This document shows positions 10,043 to 21,500 of a DNA stretch of 64,000 nucleotides, piece after piece. The notes below the pieces were generated by a model, which saw only the letters and a list, made by a program, of their open reading frames with translations, was not told the DNA's origin and made no database searches. This stretch comes from Agapetus fuscipes. Its lineage: Eukaryota > Arthropoda > Insecta > Trichoptera > Glossosomatidae. The stretch spans positions 30,976,832 through 31,040,831 of the forward strand of contig OX637332.1 of assembly GCA_951799405.1 (NCBI GenBank), written 5' to 3'. Position 1 is the first letter of the stretch, and the number at the start of each line of letters is the position of its first letter. The position numbers and the translations under genes were made by a program.

Positions 10043-10287
10043 CAGTGTTTTTCAACCTTTTTCATGACACGACCCCCCTAGTATCAAAAAATATTTCGCG
10101 ACCCCCCAACCTTTTTTTTAATATATTTAATTTAATATAATAATTTTAACTCTTATCGACTTTTTATTTAAGTCTCACAAATTTTATGTTGCATAAAAAA
10201 ACTGAAGTTTTCTCGACCTCTCGCGACCCCCCTACAGAGGCTCCGCGACCCCCCAGGGGGTCGCGACCCACAGGTTGAAAAACGCTG
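10043..10287. mobile_element. hAT-type MITE, 245 bp
   Basis: TIRs CAGTGTTTTTCAACC and GGTTGAAAAACGCTG are flanked by a perfect 8-bp target duplication, TTTTAAAC. The interior has repeated CGCGACCCCC boxes, as in widespread animal hAT MITEs. It is non-autonomous. Confidence 0.95.
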
Positions 10288-10585
10288 TTTTAAACCAATA
10301 ATAGTTTGGATTATCAGGAATACGGAGAAAAACGGATACGCAGCGAAAGAAAACTATCTCTGAACTAGAAATGCGTTCCTAGAAAATCAGGCGCGAATCC
10401 CACACATAAACCTCTCATAACAAACACGTTGTAGTAGACCTCACAAAGGATTTTATTTACATGAAAATATGTATACAGCGATGCGTCCTGCAGAAGTCCA
10501 TGTGGGTTATAATCTATAACATAAGTTGAAAAAACCATCAATATTCTTATTATTTTTTTAATGATTTACGTACTTATTCATGTAT

Positions 10586-10835
10586 AAGCATAGTTGGTGG
10601 AGTGTTTGCATTCCATGCCGAGAGCTCGGGTTAGAATCCCATCCAGGGTGTCAATAATGATTTCCTGTTTCGGTGTTTATTTAAAACCCAAAAAAAAAAG
10701 TACTGGCAAATCTTACTCAGTCTACTCAAGAAATGAGCACCAGCGAGGTGTCAGTGGCTGGAAAACCCCTACTTTAACTGAAGGCTAAGGCTGGCTCCCT
10801 TACCTGTAAAAACAAATAGGTTCCACGCGGAAATA
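10586..10835 (+). mobile_element. tRNA-headed SINE, diverged copy
   Basis: Starts in the tRNA-like head (ATAGTTGGTGGAGTG, B box degraded to GGTTAGAATCC), followed by CCTGTTTCGGTGTTTAT and CTTACCTGTAAAAA. The 3' end is lost. Confidence 0.85.
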
Positions 10836-11560
10836 GAAAAATGCTGAAAGGTGTTGCAGTTGCACAACAGTGATTTTTTTATTACTTATATATACTACTA
10901 CTTATATATACTATACTTATATTACTTATAAAGAAACGCGTTTTTTCATTAGTTCTTGCACTGTCTATTTTCCAGTTTCTAAGGAGAAAAATATCTTTTA
11001 GAAGCTTAGACCGTCATCATTACATCTAGTATAAGACATTGCGTGAGCTTATCTCGATTACGTAAATTAAAAATTTATGAAAACTAGATCACTCACTAGG
11101 GGTGCTGTCGTATATCCTATACAGATTTATATTGCTCGGGTTACACGTATCAAACTTGTTTTTCTCTTAGACCCGGTAGTTTCATCGTTAGCATATGCGC
11201 CTAATAGCATAAAAATGGCTTACTATAGCTTAAAATATTAAAAACGGTATTTTGAAATATGCTTTAGCAAGAAAATAATCTAATAGCAACGATATTTTTG
11301 CTACCCAATTTTGCGGAGCATACGTTTTATGCTATAGCTAATTCCAATATGGCGTCTTTTCTCATCTGTTTTTTACAGCGGCTTTGTAGTTTGTAGTCGA
11401 ATTTTAGCAATAATTCCCATAGAAAACACACAATATTTACTTCAATTTTGTCATGGAAAGCAACGGTTCAGATGACGAAATAATTGCTGATTATGTTTGC
11501 ATATTATGTTAAAATCAAAAATATTTTGTCTCCGAATATTTGTGGGTCATTTAATCATAA
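10836..11560. other. Intron-like sequence without recognised features
   Basis: AT-rich; includes a short imperfect ACTTATATA tandem near 10885-10930. No exon was supported. Confidence 0.4.
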
Positions 11561-11564
11561 CTTT

Positions 11565-11720
11565 GATCCTGGTTCAACAGATGTCATTGGGTAATTATTT
11601 ATTAATATTTCATTAAAATATACAATAATGAATTATCAATAGATGATATTTATACCTGTTTCTGGCCAGGCAGAATAGGTTGCTGAATTGCATTCCTCTT
11701 CACAAATCTATTTAATAAAT
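11565..11720 (+). repeat. Undescribed interspersed repeat (second copy around 44690-45450)
   Basis: Shares CAACAGATGTCATTGGGTAA and GGCCAGGCAGAATAGGTTG with the copy at 44.7-45.45 kb; a fragment of the end also lies near 29780-29820 in reverse. The 44.7 kb copy carries a transposon insertion, which this copy helps to define. Confidence 0.7.
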
Positions 11721-11834
11721 ATAAACAGTGAATCAGCACCTATTCAGTGTTTCCTATAAGGTGGCAATATATTGTATGTGCTTACAGTACAATAATAAGT
11801 ACATTCATACTCAATCGTCGTGCAAAGAGGGTGT

Positions 11835-11885
11835 CTCCTGAAGACGTAAGCTACATCGCTAACGAAACGTCGAGAAAATTTTAAC
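11835..11885 (+). other. CTGAAGA-hairpin-CGAAACG motif
   Basis: CTGAAGA is followed by a 6-bp stem with one mismatch (GTAAGC / GCTAAC) and then CGAAACGTCGAG. It is one of the clearest members of the motif set described in the findings. Confidence 0.5.
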
Positions 11886-11914
11886 TGTGTAGTTACTATT
11901 ATTGTATCAATATT

Positions 11915-12330
11915 GTATCTGACCGAAAAGTCGTGTGGACGAAGTGTCGTGTGACCGAACTGTCCGTGGCCGAAATGTCCTTGACCAAAAATCGTGTAGA
12001 CGAAGCGTCGTGCGACCGAACTGTCCGTGGCCGAAATGTCGTTGACCGAAAATTGTGTAGACGAAGCGTCGTGCGACCGAACTGTCCGTGGCCGAAATGT
12101 CCTTGACCAAAAATCGTGTAGACGAAGCGTCGTGCGACCGAACTGTCCGTGGCCAAAATGTCGTTGACCGAAAATCGTGTAGACGAAGCGTCGTGCGACC
12201 GAACTGTCCGTGGCCGAAATGTTGACCGAAAAGTCGTGTGGCCGAACTGTCCGTGGTCGAATTGTCGTTGACCGAAAAGTTGTTTGACCGAGCTGCCCGC
12301 GGCGGAAATGTCGTTGACCGAAAAGTCGTG
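11915..12330. repeat. Minisatellite of GAC-N-GTC units, about 60-bp period
   Basis: About seven 58-62 bp units, each made of four 14-16 bp sub-units such as GACCGAAATGTCC and GACCGAACTGTCCGTG. Each sub-unit has GAC at one end and GTC at the other, so units are partly self-complementary. The array ends about 120 bp before the acceptor of the exon at 12451. Long frames across it on both strands are by-products of the repeat. Confidence 0.92.
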
Positions 12331-12450
12331 TGACCGATTTTTCCATGGCCATGCTTGTCCGTGGACGGGTTTGCTGTGGAGCCGTCTGTGTGTGTTTTCC
12401 AGGAACCTCCTTGCTGTGCCTGCATGGCTTACGTGCGCTTTGTGTTGCAG

Positions 12451-12581
12451 GTCCGGGTCCGGACGGCGCCGGGGCGCGCGGGCGCACGGGGCGCCGCGAC
12501 GACCCGCGCCGGCACACGCTGGGCGGGGACCTGCTGCGGCAGCCTCAGCACAGCGCGCTGGTGCGCGGCATGGACATCGAG
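12451..12581 (+). CDS. Exon of AGAP005037-like gene (first seen)
   Basis: 131 bp between TTGTGTTGCAG and GTGAGG; incoming phase 1, outgoing phase 0. The chosen frame reads RRDDPRRHTLGGDLLRQPQ and ends RGMDIE. It is extremely GC-rich against AT-rich introns. All three frames are open because of this composition. The choice is fixed by phase with the next exon and by the DDPRRHTLGG segment. Confidence 0.8.
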
Positions 12582-15500
12582 GTGAGGCAGCACTATGTAC
12601 GTACCAGCACTTCACTACACCTCTTCTGCCTTTTTTCTATTTTGTTCTTTGTTCTTCTTCTGATCATTTTGGTCTCTTTTTTTTCTTCTTTTTTTTACTT
12701 TAATTTGAACATAAGTGGAACCTATTGTGGCTATTCGGGGCCTTTTTAGGCTGCTCCTGAAGATGCCTCATTAGGCGAAAATGTTCGAGAAAAACAAAAA
12801 GAATAAAGTGAATTAAAACCATGTTTTACCATTTCAATTTTTATAATATTTATATAAATACATTTAATTATGTTGCATTAAAAAGTCGTATCGGGAATAT
12901 CAGTTTTCCCCATTTTGTAATAAACTGCGCATAAAAGTTTTCAGAAAATATATTAATCTACGATTACAATGTTTTTCCATGCATTTTCATTAGCTGATTA
13001 TTAAAAATCGCAATTTTATTTGCAATAGAGGAATTATCATAAACATGATTGCATGTAGACCCGGAAAGAAATTGAAAATGTATTTTCTTCAGTTCTCTGA
13101 GGAATATGGCTCTTAGAAAATGGCAGGTTTATGGTTAGCAAGGATTATATTGTAGACTACCACGATATGTGTACAGATTGATCTTCCCGAGTAACAAGCA
13201 TTTTTTTTAATGATGTGGGATAAAAATCTATACAATTCTCTTGAAAGTCGAATCCCTTCAGCCAACGACTCGTGAAACATCCATTCATATTTTGTATACA
13301 TTTGGCAGTATATAGGTCAGTCAGATTAGCGCTTGTGTTGACCGCTTACAAGCATATGGCTTGGGTTCGTAATTTATTCCGACCCAAAAAAAAAAAAAAA
13401 AAGGCAACTAAGCTACACATATAGTGTAACTTCTTGCCGCGTTATCCCCGAGGGGGCCGCATGTGGCGAGTTGAATCTACTTATTTTTACAGGTAAGGGG
13501 GCCGGCCTTACACCAACCACTTCAGATGAAGTGGGGGTTTCCCAGCTCCCGAGAGGACTGGTACTCATTTCTTGTGAAGGCAGAGTAAACCTTGCCGGTA
13601 TTTTTATTATGGGGTTTGAAATAAATACCGAAACGGGAAATCATTTCTGACACCCTCGCCTCGGCGGGATTCGAACCCGAGCTCACGGCATGGAATGCAA
13701 GCACTCTACCAACTGAGCTATCGACCGGACTAATCTACCCAAGACTATCGACCCAAAATCATTGTAAAAACAATGTTATTCAGCATTCCAAAGAAATTAA
13801 AAAAGTACTGAAATTTAAGTGGCGAAACCCTTACATAAGTAAAAAGATTGGTTTCATTCTGTACGCATGAAAATAAATAGGTTCCAATGAAAAGATGTAA
13901 TCACTTGTAAAACAATGCGGTAAGAAGTTATGTACATAGTTTTTACGTTATCCCTGTACATACAAAATTGATGTGCTTTAATGGATGATAAACTCAAAAA
14001 CTACTGAACAGATGCACATCATATTCACTACAAATATTATTCAGAACCTCGGATATGGCCGACTCTTATCAAAAGTCTTAAAATTGTTGTTTTTTTAATC
14101 AATAAATACGATCGATTTTTTCAACACCTTTTTATGTAAAACCTATGTGTGAAACCAAACTCATTTTGACATTCGAATTTCAAATGTTCAAACAAGGTTC
14201 CACAGTCTCCATACAAGTTGAACACTATTTCGGTGTAATGTCGTTGAGTATAATATTCTTTATTTATTTCAAAATATACATCAACAATTTATAACATGAC
14301 TTGTTTTTTAGAAATAATTACTTTCGATTCCTTGACTTATAGGTTGGTTTGAGGCTGACAACCCATTCTGTAAAAAATGGTTCACTTTGCCAATGTCACC
14401 CCTGTGTCAGGGAAGGTTGGCAAAAGTTGTAGGACTTCAGTTCATTTGAGGTTTGGATTTTATTTTTAAGTACACATTCAGCATTTGTAAGCGCGAACTA
14501 CACGTGTTGGTTTGTGGGCATACATCTGAGAGCTTTAAATGAATATATACTTGCAAGTAAGATTATAGATATATAGATTAACTCAACTTTTTACATGAAA
14601 CCATACTATTTGCCGCATTTAATTTTTGTAATATTACAATATATCGATACACTATTTCCATACTGGTTTATCTAAAAAAACATAGTTTCGAGATAAACGA
14701 CTTTGAGGTTTTGGGAAAAACTTTGAACTCTCACTACTCTGCCATTTATTTGAGTATTTGTACCAAAGTTTGAATTTAGTTAGTAATTGCAGTTGTCATT
14801 TAAGTAATATATAATTTAATACTCTCATTTCCAATGCGCACCACAGTAAAGTGTAGCGATATGAAACTGACAAGCTTATTTGGAAAACAACGGTTCTAAA
14901 GTGATACTTTCGGTGTTTGGTCCATTCTATATCTATAAAATCTATCTATAATCTAAGCTGCAAGGATATGTAAGCATTTAAGGCTCATATGAAATGCATG
15001 CCTACAGACAGGCACATATAGGTTCGCGCCTACACATTCTGCATGTGTGCAAACAAATAATGAAAACCTCACATGGACATAAACCTTGCAACTCCTGCCG
15101 CCGTTCCCTGAACCGGGGTGGCATTGGCAAAAGTGAACCGATTTTTACAGCACGGGTGGTCAGCCTCGTACCAACCTATCAGTCAAGGAGCACTTTAAAT
15201 TGCACTTTAAATGCACATTAAAATTATAATTTCGTTTTGGCTCTCTATGGAACTAATAGAATATCAAATTCCGCGTATTTTCCCATAATAATCTCATTTT
15301 CGCCAAATTTTGAGATAAACCACTATGCAACTAGGGTATCGATATAATCTAATAATGATAATATTAGGATGATTTATTTAGTGACCGCTCTTTAGGTTGG
15401 ATGGACCTTTCAGTGACCGGTTTTTGGTAAAGGTTTATGAATTTTACAACTCAGCGAAGGGCACATTCGAAATATAAATGGTATATTCATTGTGCTCCGC

Positions 15501-18500
15501 CGGGATCCGAACCCACAACCTTCCATTTAGAAGTCCGAAGTGTTGCCAATGGACTACGGACCGGTCCAAAATGCCAACGACACGCGGTGTACCTGAGCGG
15601 TAACCCATCCAAGTACTATCCGCGTTCAATGTTCCTTAACTTCGGTGATCTATGGGAACCGGTGCTTTCAACATGGTAACGTCGCTGACATGGATACATT
15701 CTAATCTAATCTAATCTAAGTTGCAAAGATGTGTTACATTGGAGATTCACATTACATGCATTCCCACAACCAGACACTTACAAGTTCGCGCTTGCACATG
15801 CCTCATGTGAACCTTCAACATAAATACAAAATCTCAAATGGACATACACCCTGCAACTCTTGCCGTCCTTCCCTGAAACAGGGGTTACATTGGCAAAGTG
15901 AACCATTTTTACAGCATGGGTGGTCAGCCGCGTACCAACCTATAAGTCAAGGAACAATTCAATGCATGCATCTACCACTTTAACACTCTAACACTGTGAT
16001 CCTTATGAAAGTTATATTCAGAACCACTGGCAACACGGCCTTATTTATTATTATTATGAATATTGCAAACGGCTTACATGGAAATGTTAATAATGATTTG
16101 GCGCCTCCTCGCACCTGCAGCGTTTACATGCACTCATGAACTGCACTGAACAACGCATGGGGTGGGAGGTCTCTTCAGTATCAAAGCAGGCTCCAAATCG
16201 GAAAACACGCAGCTGTGATTCAAATATCATGCGACACTTGCAAAGTGCGAAGCAAACCTCTAAACCTGAACTATCTGAAACTTAATCTAAGTTGCAAAGA
16301 TATGTATCATTTGAGATTCATATAAAATGCATTCGCACAAGTAGACACGCATAAGTTCGCGCTAACTTATGCCGCGTGTGGACCTACAATGTAAAAACCA
16401 AAACTGTCATTTCAAATCAATCTAACTCGATTTTTTTTTTTTCATTTTTGTTTTCAGTTTTAGAAAATTCTTTTTTCCTTGATTTTCTTTTGTTTCAAAG
16501 TATTGTTTATGTTTTTAATAAACTTTTTATCATGTCTTTTTTTATATGCTGTTGAAATAATGCTTCTTAAATGATTATTTTTACTTTGAGGCAAAGGAAA
16601 CATAAAATTTAAACGACCTAACCGAAGACTTCAGGATTAGTACCAACTGCGAATCGTTACAGCCCTGCTGTACTTTTTATAGAAGTAGAAAAAATATTGT
16701 TTATATATTTCTAGTTCATTTTATAAGCCACTATTTTATTTAGCATTTTTAACTAATTTAAAATTTCAACATTTCACAAAACATACGTTAAATTAGTAAT
16801 TTGTGTGTGCTTGGAGCCAAAATCTTAATGATGATGTGAAATACGAGTATACATAAAAAAAAACGAAAACATACATAATTTTAAATATTTAAAAATATAA
16901 ATGGTAAAACATTGTTTTAATTCACTTTATTCTTTTTGTTTATTCTCGAATATTTTCGCCTAATGAGGCATCTTCAAGAGCAGAATGGTTACAAGATAAT
17001 AATACTTATTTACTAATATTAATATTATAATCTTATAATTTTACTTATTGGTTACTATTTAAAATTCATTTATTTAACCTTAAAAAAATGCGATAAAGTT
17101 TTTCAACTTCCACACAAAAATACCTCATAATTTAAACATTAAAATTTTATTTTCCGCCAAGCTTACACAAACCTATTATTACTCCTTTTATTTTTTCGAT
17201 CAAACTTTCGTTTTGGCGCGCTGCAACTAAATGTATAGAAAGCTTATAATCACAGATCACGGAATATAAACTGTCCCCCCCCACCTGACCCCGTACCGCT
17301 CCGCGTGAATCCAAATGCAACCCCCTCCCCCCTCCCGTATAGTGCAACAGGTGAATTCCGCACATTACCTCCTCTCTTCTCCTCAAACGGCTCTGGCCAA
17401 TCGCTACAATAAAATAAAATGAAAATAAAATAACAAAATCTCGAAGATCTTTGTAGATTTTTGTTCCTAATTTTTTTTGTGACATATTACGTTTCACGGC
17501 GCATGCTTGTGCATAATATGGCCTAGTGAATTAGTGGGGGGTACTTCAGATCAAGTATAAAACTTTACATCTAAAATAATAAACTAAAAATATATTGCAA
17601 CTAAAACAACGCCTCTTGTGAGCGTTTGAGTCTGTATACACTTTTTGTTTTGATGCTTTGCTTAGTTTGAACGTACAAGCGCCACCAGGAAATGATTTAC
17701 TTTCAATACATGTCGGGTGCGAGTGTTAGACTTACCGCGCGCAAACTTGTCCGTGGGGTTTATGCGCGAAATGTATGGAGACGGAAACAGCGCCCCATGA
17801 GAGCGTTTTAAATTGCAGATATTTTTGATGACATCCCGTAGATAAGTTTACAAACATCACGACGGATGCGTCAGATGCATTTGGTCTGCGTAACGCGCTG
17901 CACCTGAGTCTGTGTATCGCAGATATGTGGTGATTGAAGTATCGAAGTGAATTTTGAAATCATTGAAATTGTTATTTTATAAAATTATTTAGTTTAATTT
18001 ATAAAAATACGTTCAAGTGATTAATTCCGTGTGATTTGAGTTTTAATAGAAAATTTTAACATTTTTCTGGAAATGATTTAAGTTAATAAAATAAATAAAT
18101 GGTGTAAGTTAATCAAATGAATAAAAATAATATTAAATCACCATCGAAAACTATTCAAAAGTGTTTTTTTTAAATATCATTTAAAGATAAAAATTAAATA
18201 CAAGTAGGAATATGCATTAAGTTTTTTTAAAGTTCTTTTGTTTAATATTTTTTAGTGTTGATCTGTTAACACAGTGAAAGTCCATTTTTATAAATATTTA
18301 AAAATATAAATGGTAAAACATTGTTTTAATTCACTTTATTCTTTTTTGAGCAAAAAAAAGAATAAAGTGAATTAAAACAATGTTTTACCATTTATATTTT
18401 TAAATATTTATTCTTTTGTTTAATTTGAAAAAAAAAACTTATAATTATAAAGAATATTAAAATATTATTTTTCAAATTAACCTTTCTTAATAGATTGATG

Positions 18501-21500
18501 AACTTTTTTATTATTATTATTTTCAATGGTCTTTGGTTTGATACGTTTATTTAAAAAAAATAGTGAAAGTGATTTTAAACATTTACATGCCCATACATAT
18601 ATACATACCCTTTTTTATTTTATTTGTGCATTACAACTTTTCAAGAATAAATTATTTGATTATTTTTTTTATTGTTTTATTTTATGTTATTAATTTCTTA
18701 TAAAATATTTGTATAAAAAGCAGGGGTGCCCAACAGTTTGAGAGGGCCAGGAGAACTTTTCTATTGTGGCCGGACGGACGATACTCGTAGCTTAAGTAAA
18801 GTGATCGTGAACCTAGATTTGCACTCCCCTGCCCGGGAATTCATATTTAGAACTTTTCCATTTCGAAAAAAAATGCTCAAATAGTTGACATAAATTTAAC
18901 AACTTCAAAGCTAAAATGTATTGTTTACTGTTAAATATATCAAACTAAGTCCCAAAACATGATTGTTTATGGAAAGTTTCGACAATGAAGTCGGATTTTT
19001 TTAATTTGGAACTTTTTTCTCGGCGAGCAAAAGTCAATTTTGTGTGGGACTGCTGTCTTTAGCAACCTAATCTAAGTTGCAAAGATATGCTACATTGGAG
19101 ATTCACATTACATGCATTCTCACAACCAGACACGTACAAGTTCGCGCTTGCACATGCCCCATGTGAACCTACAACATCGACAGTATGCAGAAAGTGTCCG
19201 CGGGCCGCATTGTATGACTTTTTAGAAAAGTGACCGCATGTCGGATACTATCGGCAGGTCGTATGTTTGAGTCCCATGATATCGATTATAGACCATCGTC
19301 AATCCGTATTCCCACATTTATCCAACGATTATGTGTGTGAAATAATTTATTGAAATAAAGATTATTATAAGTTGCTGGATTCTTAGTTCCTTAAATTAAC
19401 ATTACGAAACCATCAGATTATTAATTTTCTTTTTATTTATCAAATATTTTTTACAATTATTTTGTTGATTTTTTAAAAGTTTTTGAGAATAAATAAAGTA
19501 CACTCCAATATACTTACATCGATTTCATAATTAAATCGTTTAATTAAAAAAAAAATCAAATGTTAGTACAAGTGTAGGTACTTTGTTTAACTAAAAATTA
19601 AAACGTCGTATTTAATTAAGCATGTGAATAATGAATCACTAAATGAATATTAAAAGTTTTTTTTTGAAAACTGGACATTTCGATTAATTATTCAGCTTAC
19701 AGCGTAATAGTCCTAATTAAAGAAGTAAAGATGGGTAACAGGCTGTGGATATGGAAAAAAAGTAATTCTGAAGACAAGAAACCCCTGCTGGTTCCTTCTG
19801 ATGTAGACTCGTCTTCTTTATCTGAGCCCACTTTAAACACGGACATTCACTTTGACCGCGATGAAGCGATGTACCGAAAAATCGCAGGAATGCTTAATCG
19901 CGACACTGAACTTCCGACAAAACATTCAGAAGTGATTGAGATGAAAATTTTGACTCGCAGATACACGAGTTAAAGTGGAGAAATAGTTAAAGTAAGAAAA
20001 ATATCATGGAGCCATCCCGCCGGGTGCCCGTGACGCCAGAATCAGCCATGGACGCTTACGTAGTAAACGATCTCTCTATTTTGACTGCAAGGGGAAACAA
20101 TGCCCAAAACGCAGGCGAAACTAACGACAGGAATAGAAGACCTGCACCGTCAAGACAGCGAGCTGGAAGTGTCGGTTGCTTGTCAGGAACTAACATCGGA
20201 AATTGGATATCAAGGGTTCAACATTTTGTTATCGATAGTTGTACGAGGGTTTTCACATCTCTAAGTTGTATCAATGCCCCCCAAGATGAGGCATCCACGA
20301 CAGATTCTTCCAGTTCTGACATCATTTTTATAATCCCAGAATCCCGAATTACATACGCAAACATTTATGGGAACGAGTACGATGACATCTTTAAGAAGTC
20401 GCGCATCTGGAATGGAAAACAAATGGTGTCTTATAATCCAAACAGTAAATGGATGTGGACTTTTAACGATTTTAAAGAACCGGGAACTCCTTTGGCGTCG
20501 TTCATGTACCGGCGCAGGACCAGCAGGGACGCTCAAGAAAATAAAAGAAACAAAAGTAAGTGCTACTCAGCGCCTCCAAGTCTTTGTCATCGAAAGTTGC
20601 AAGCTGCCACAGGGTCAAATGAGGCTTTAGAAAACTTCAGCAAAGAAACAAAAAATGCAAAGCCTGGTTGCAGCAAGGCTCCACCTGCATCTCGATCGAT
20701 ATACTTAACTCCAAGTCGTGAATATGGTGATGGAGGGCAAGCTCGTGGCTCTTCACCTTATCGCAAAGGAAATCAATCATGCGAAGAGACATCGCTGAGC
20801 AGTACAGAAAGCTTTTGGACTGTCCGTGGTCCAATGAATGATTCTACTGCCGATGGCTTGGATCAAAATGATACAATGAAGATTGTTTATTCGTACGATA
20901 AAAAAGAGTTGAGACTGCGTTCAAGTAAGAGTAGGTCCATGATTGAGTTACATACTTCGTCCAACGAAGGAATGGTGCATATTTCACGCAGGAGTCTCCA
21001 TGACTTCAAGGATAATAATCAGCAGGGCTTTTCCCCTTGCAATTACGAACTGATGTCTAAGTCTTCACCGTTGTAAATAATTACGAAATTAAATTAATAA
21101 TTTTAAGGTTATTAAGTAATATGTGTTTACTTTAGTGTGAATGTTGTACTGCAAACTGATGGATGCTGCTAACATCACTCAGGTAATTCCGTTTTTTTTT
21201 TAATTAAACATTTGTTTTTACAAATATTGATGTATTTGTTTCGGTTAAATTTCATAAAAAAGGTACATTTAAAAAAAACCCATCCCTCTCGTATTGAAAA
21301 CAAGTTATTTGAAACGTAATGTTGCAATAAATAGACATTCTTCTTAAATCGTAAACGAAACTCATTTCCGGAATGCTTAAAATTTTGTAGAAATTTAATT
21401 CTGAGGCTGAGGCTTGTTAGCTCAAAAATTGTCCAAAAGAATAACGTTTCTCTAATAAAAAAAAAGGATGAAAACCTAATCACTCTTTAGGAGTGCTGTG

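Noticed and set aside
11915..12330. CRISPR-like array
   Set aside because: No constant repeat/unique spacer alternation; sub-units are all related, and the genome is eukaryotic.
11744..12749. Frames of 139-257 codons on both strands
   Set aside because: They run through the GAC-N-GTC minisatellite and the GC-rich exon; peptide repeats mirror the DNA repeat and overlap in several frames.
17147..17497. 116-codon - strand frame
   Set aside because: Low-complexity composition over a C-rich tract; no signal or domain.
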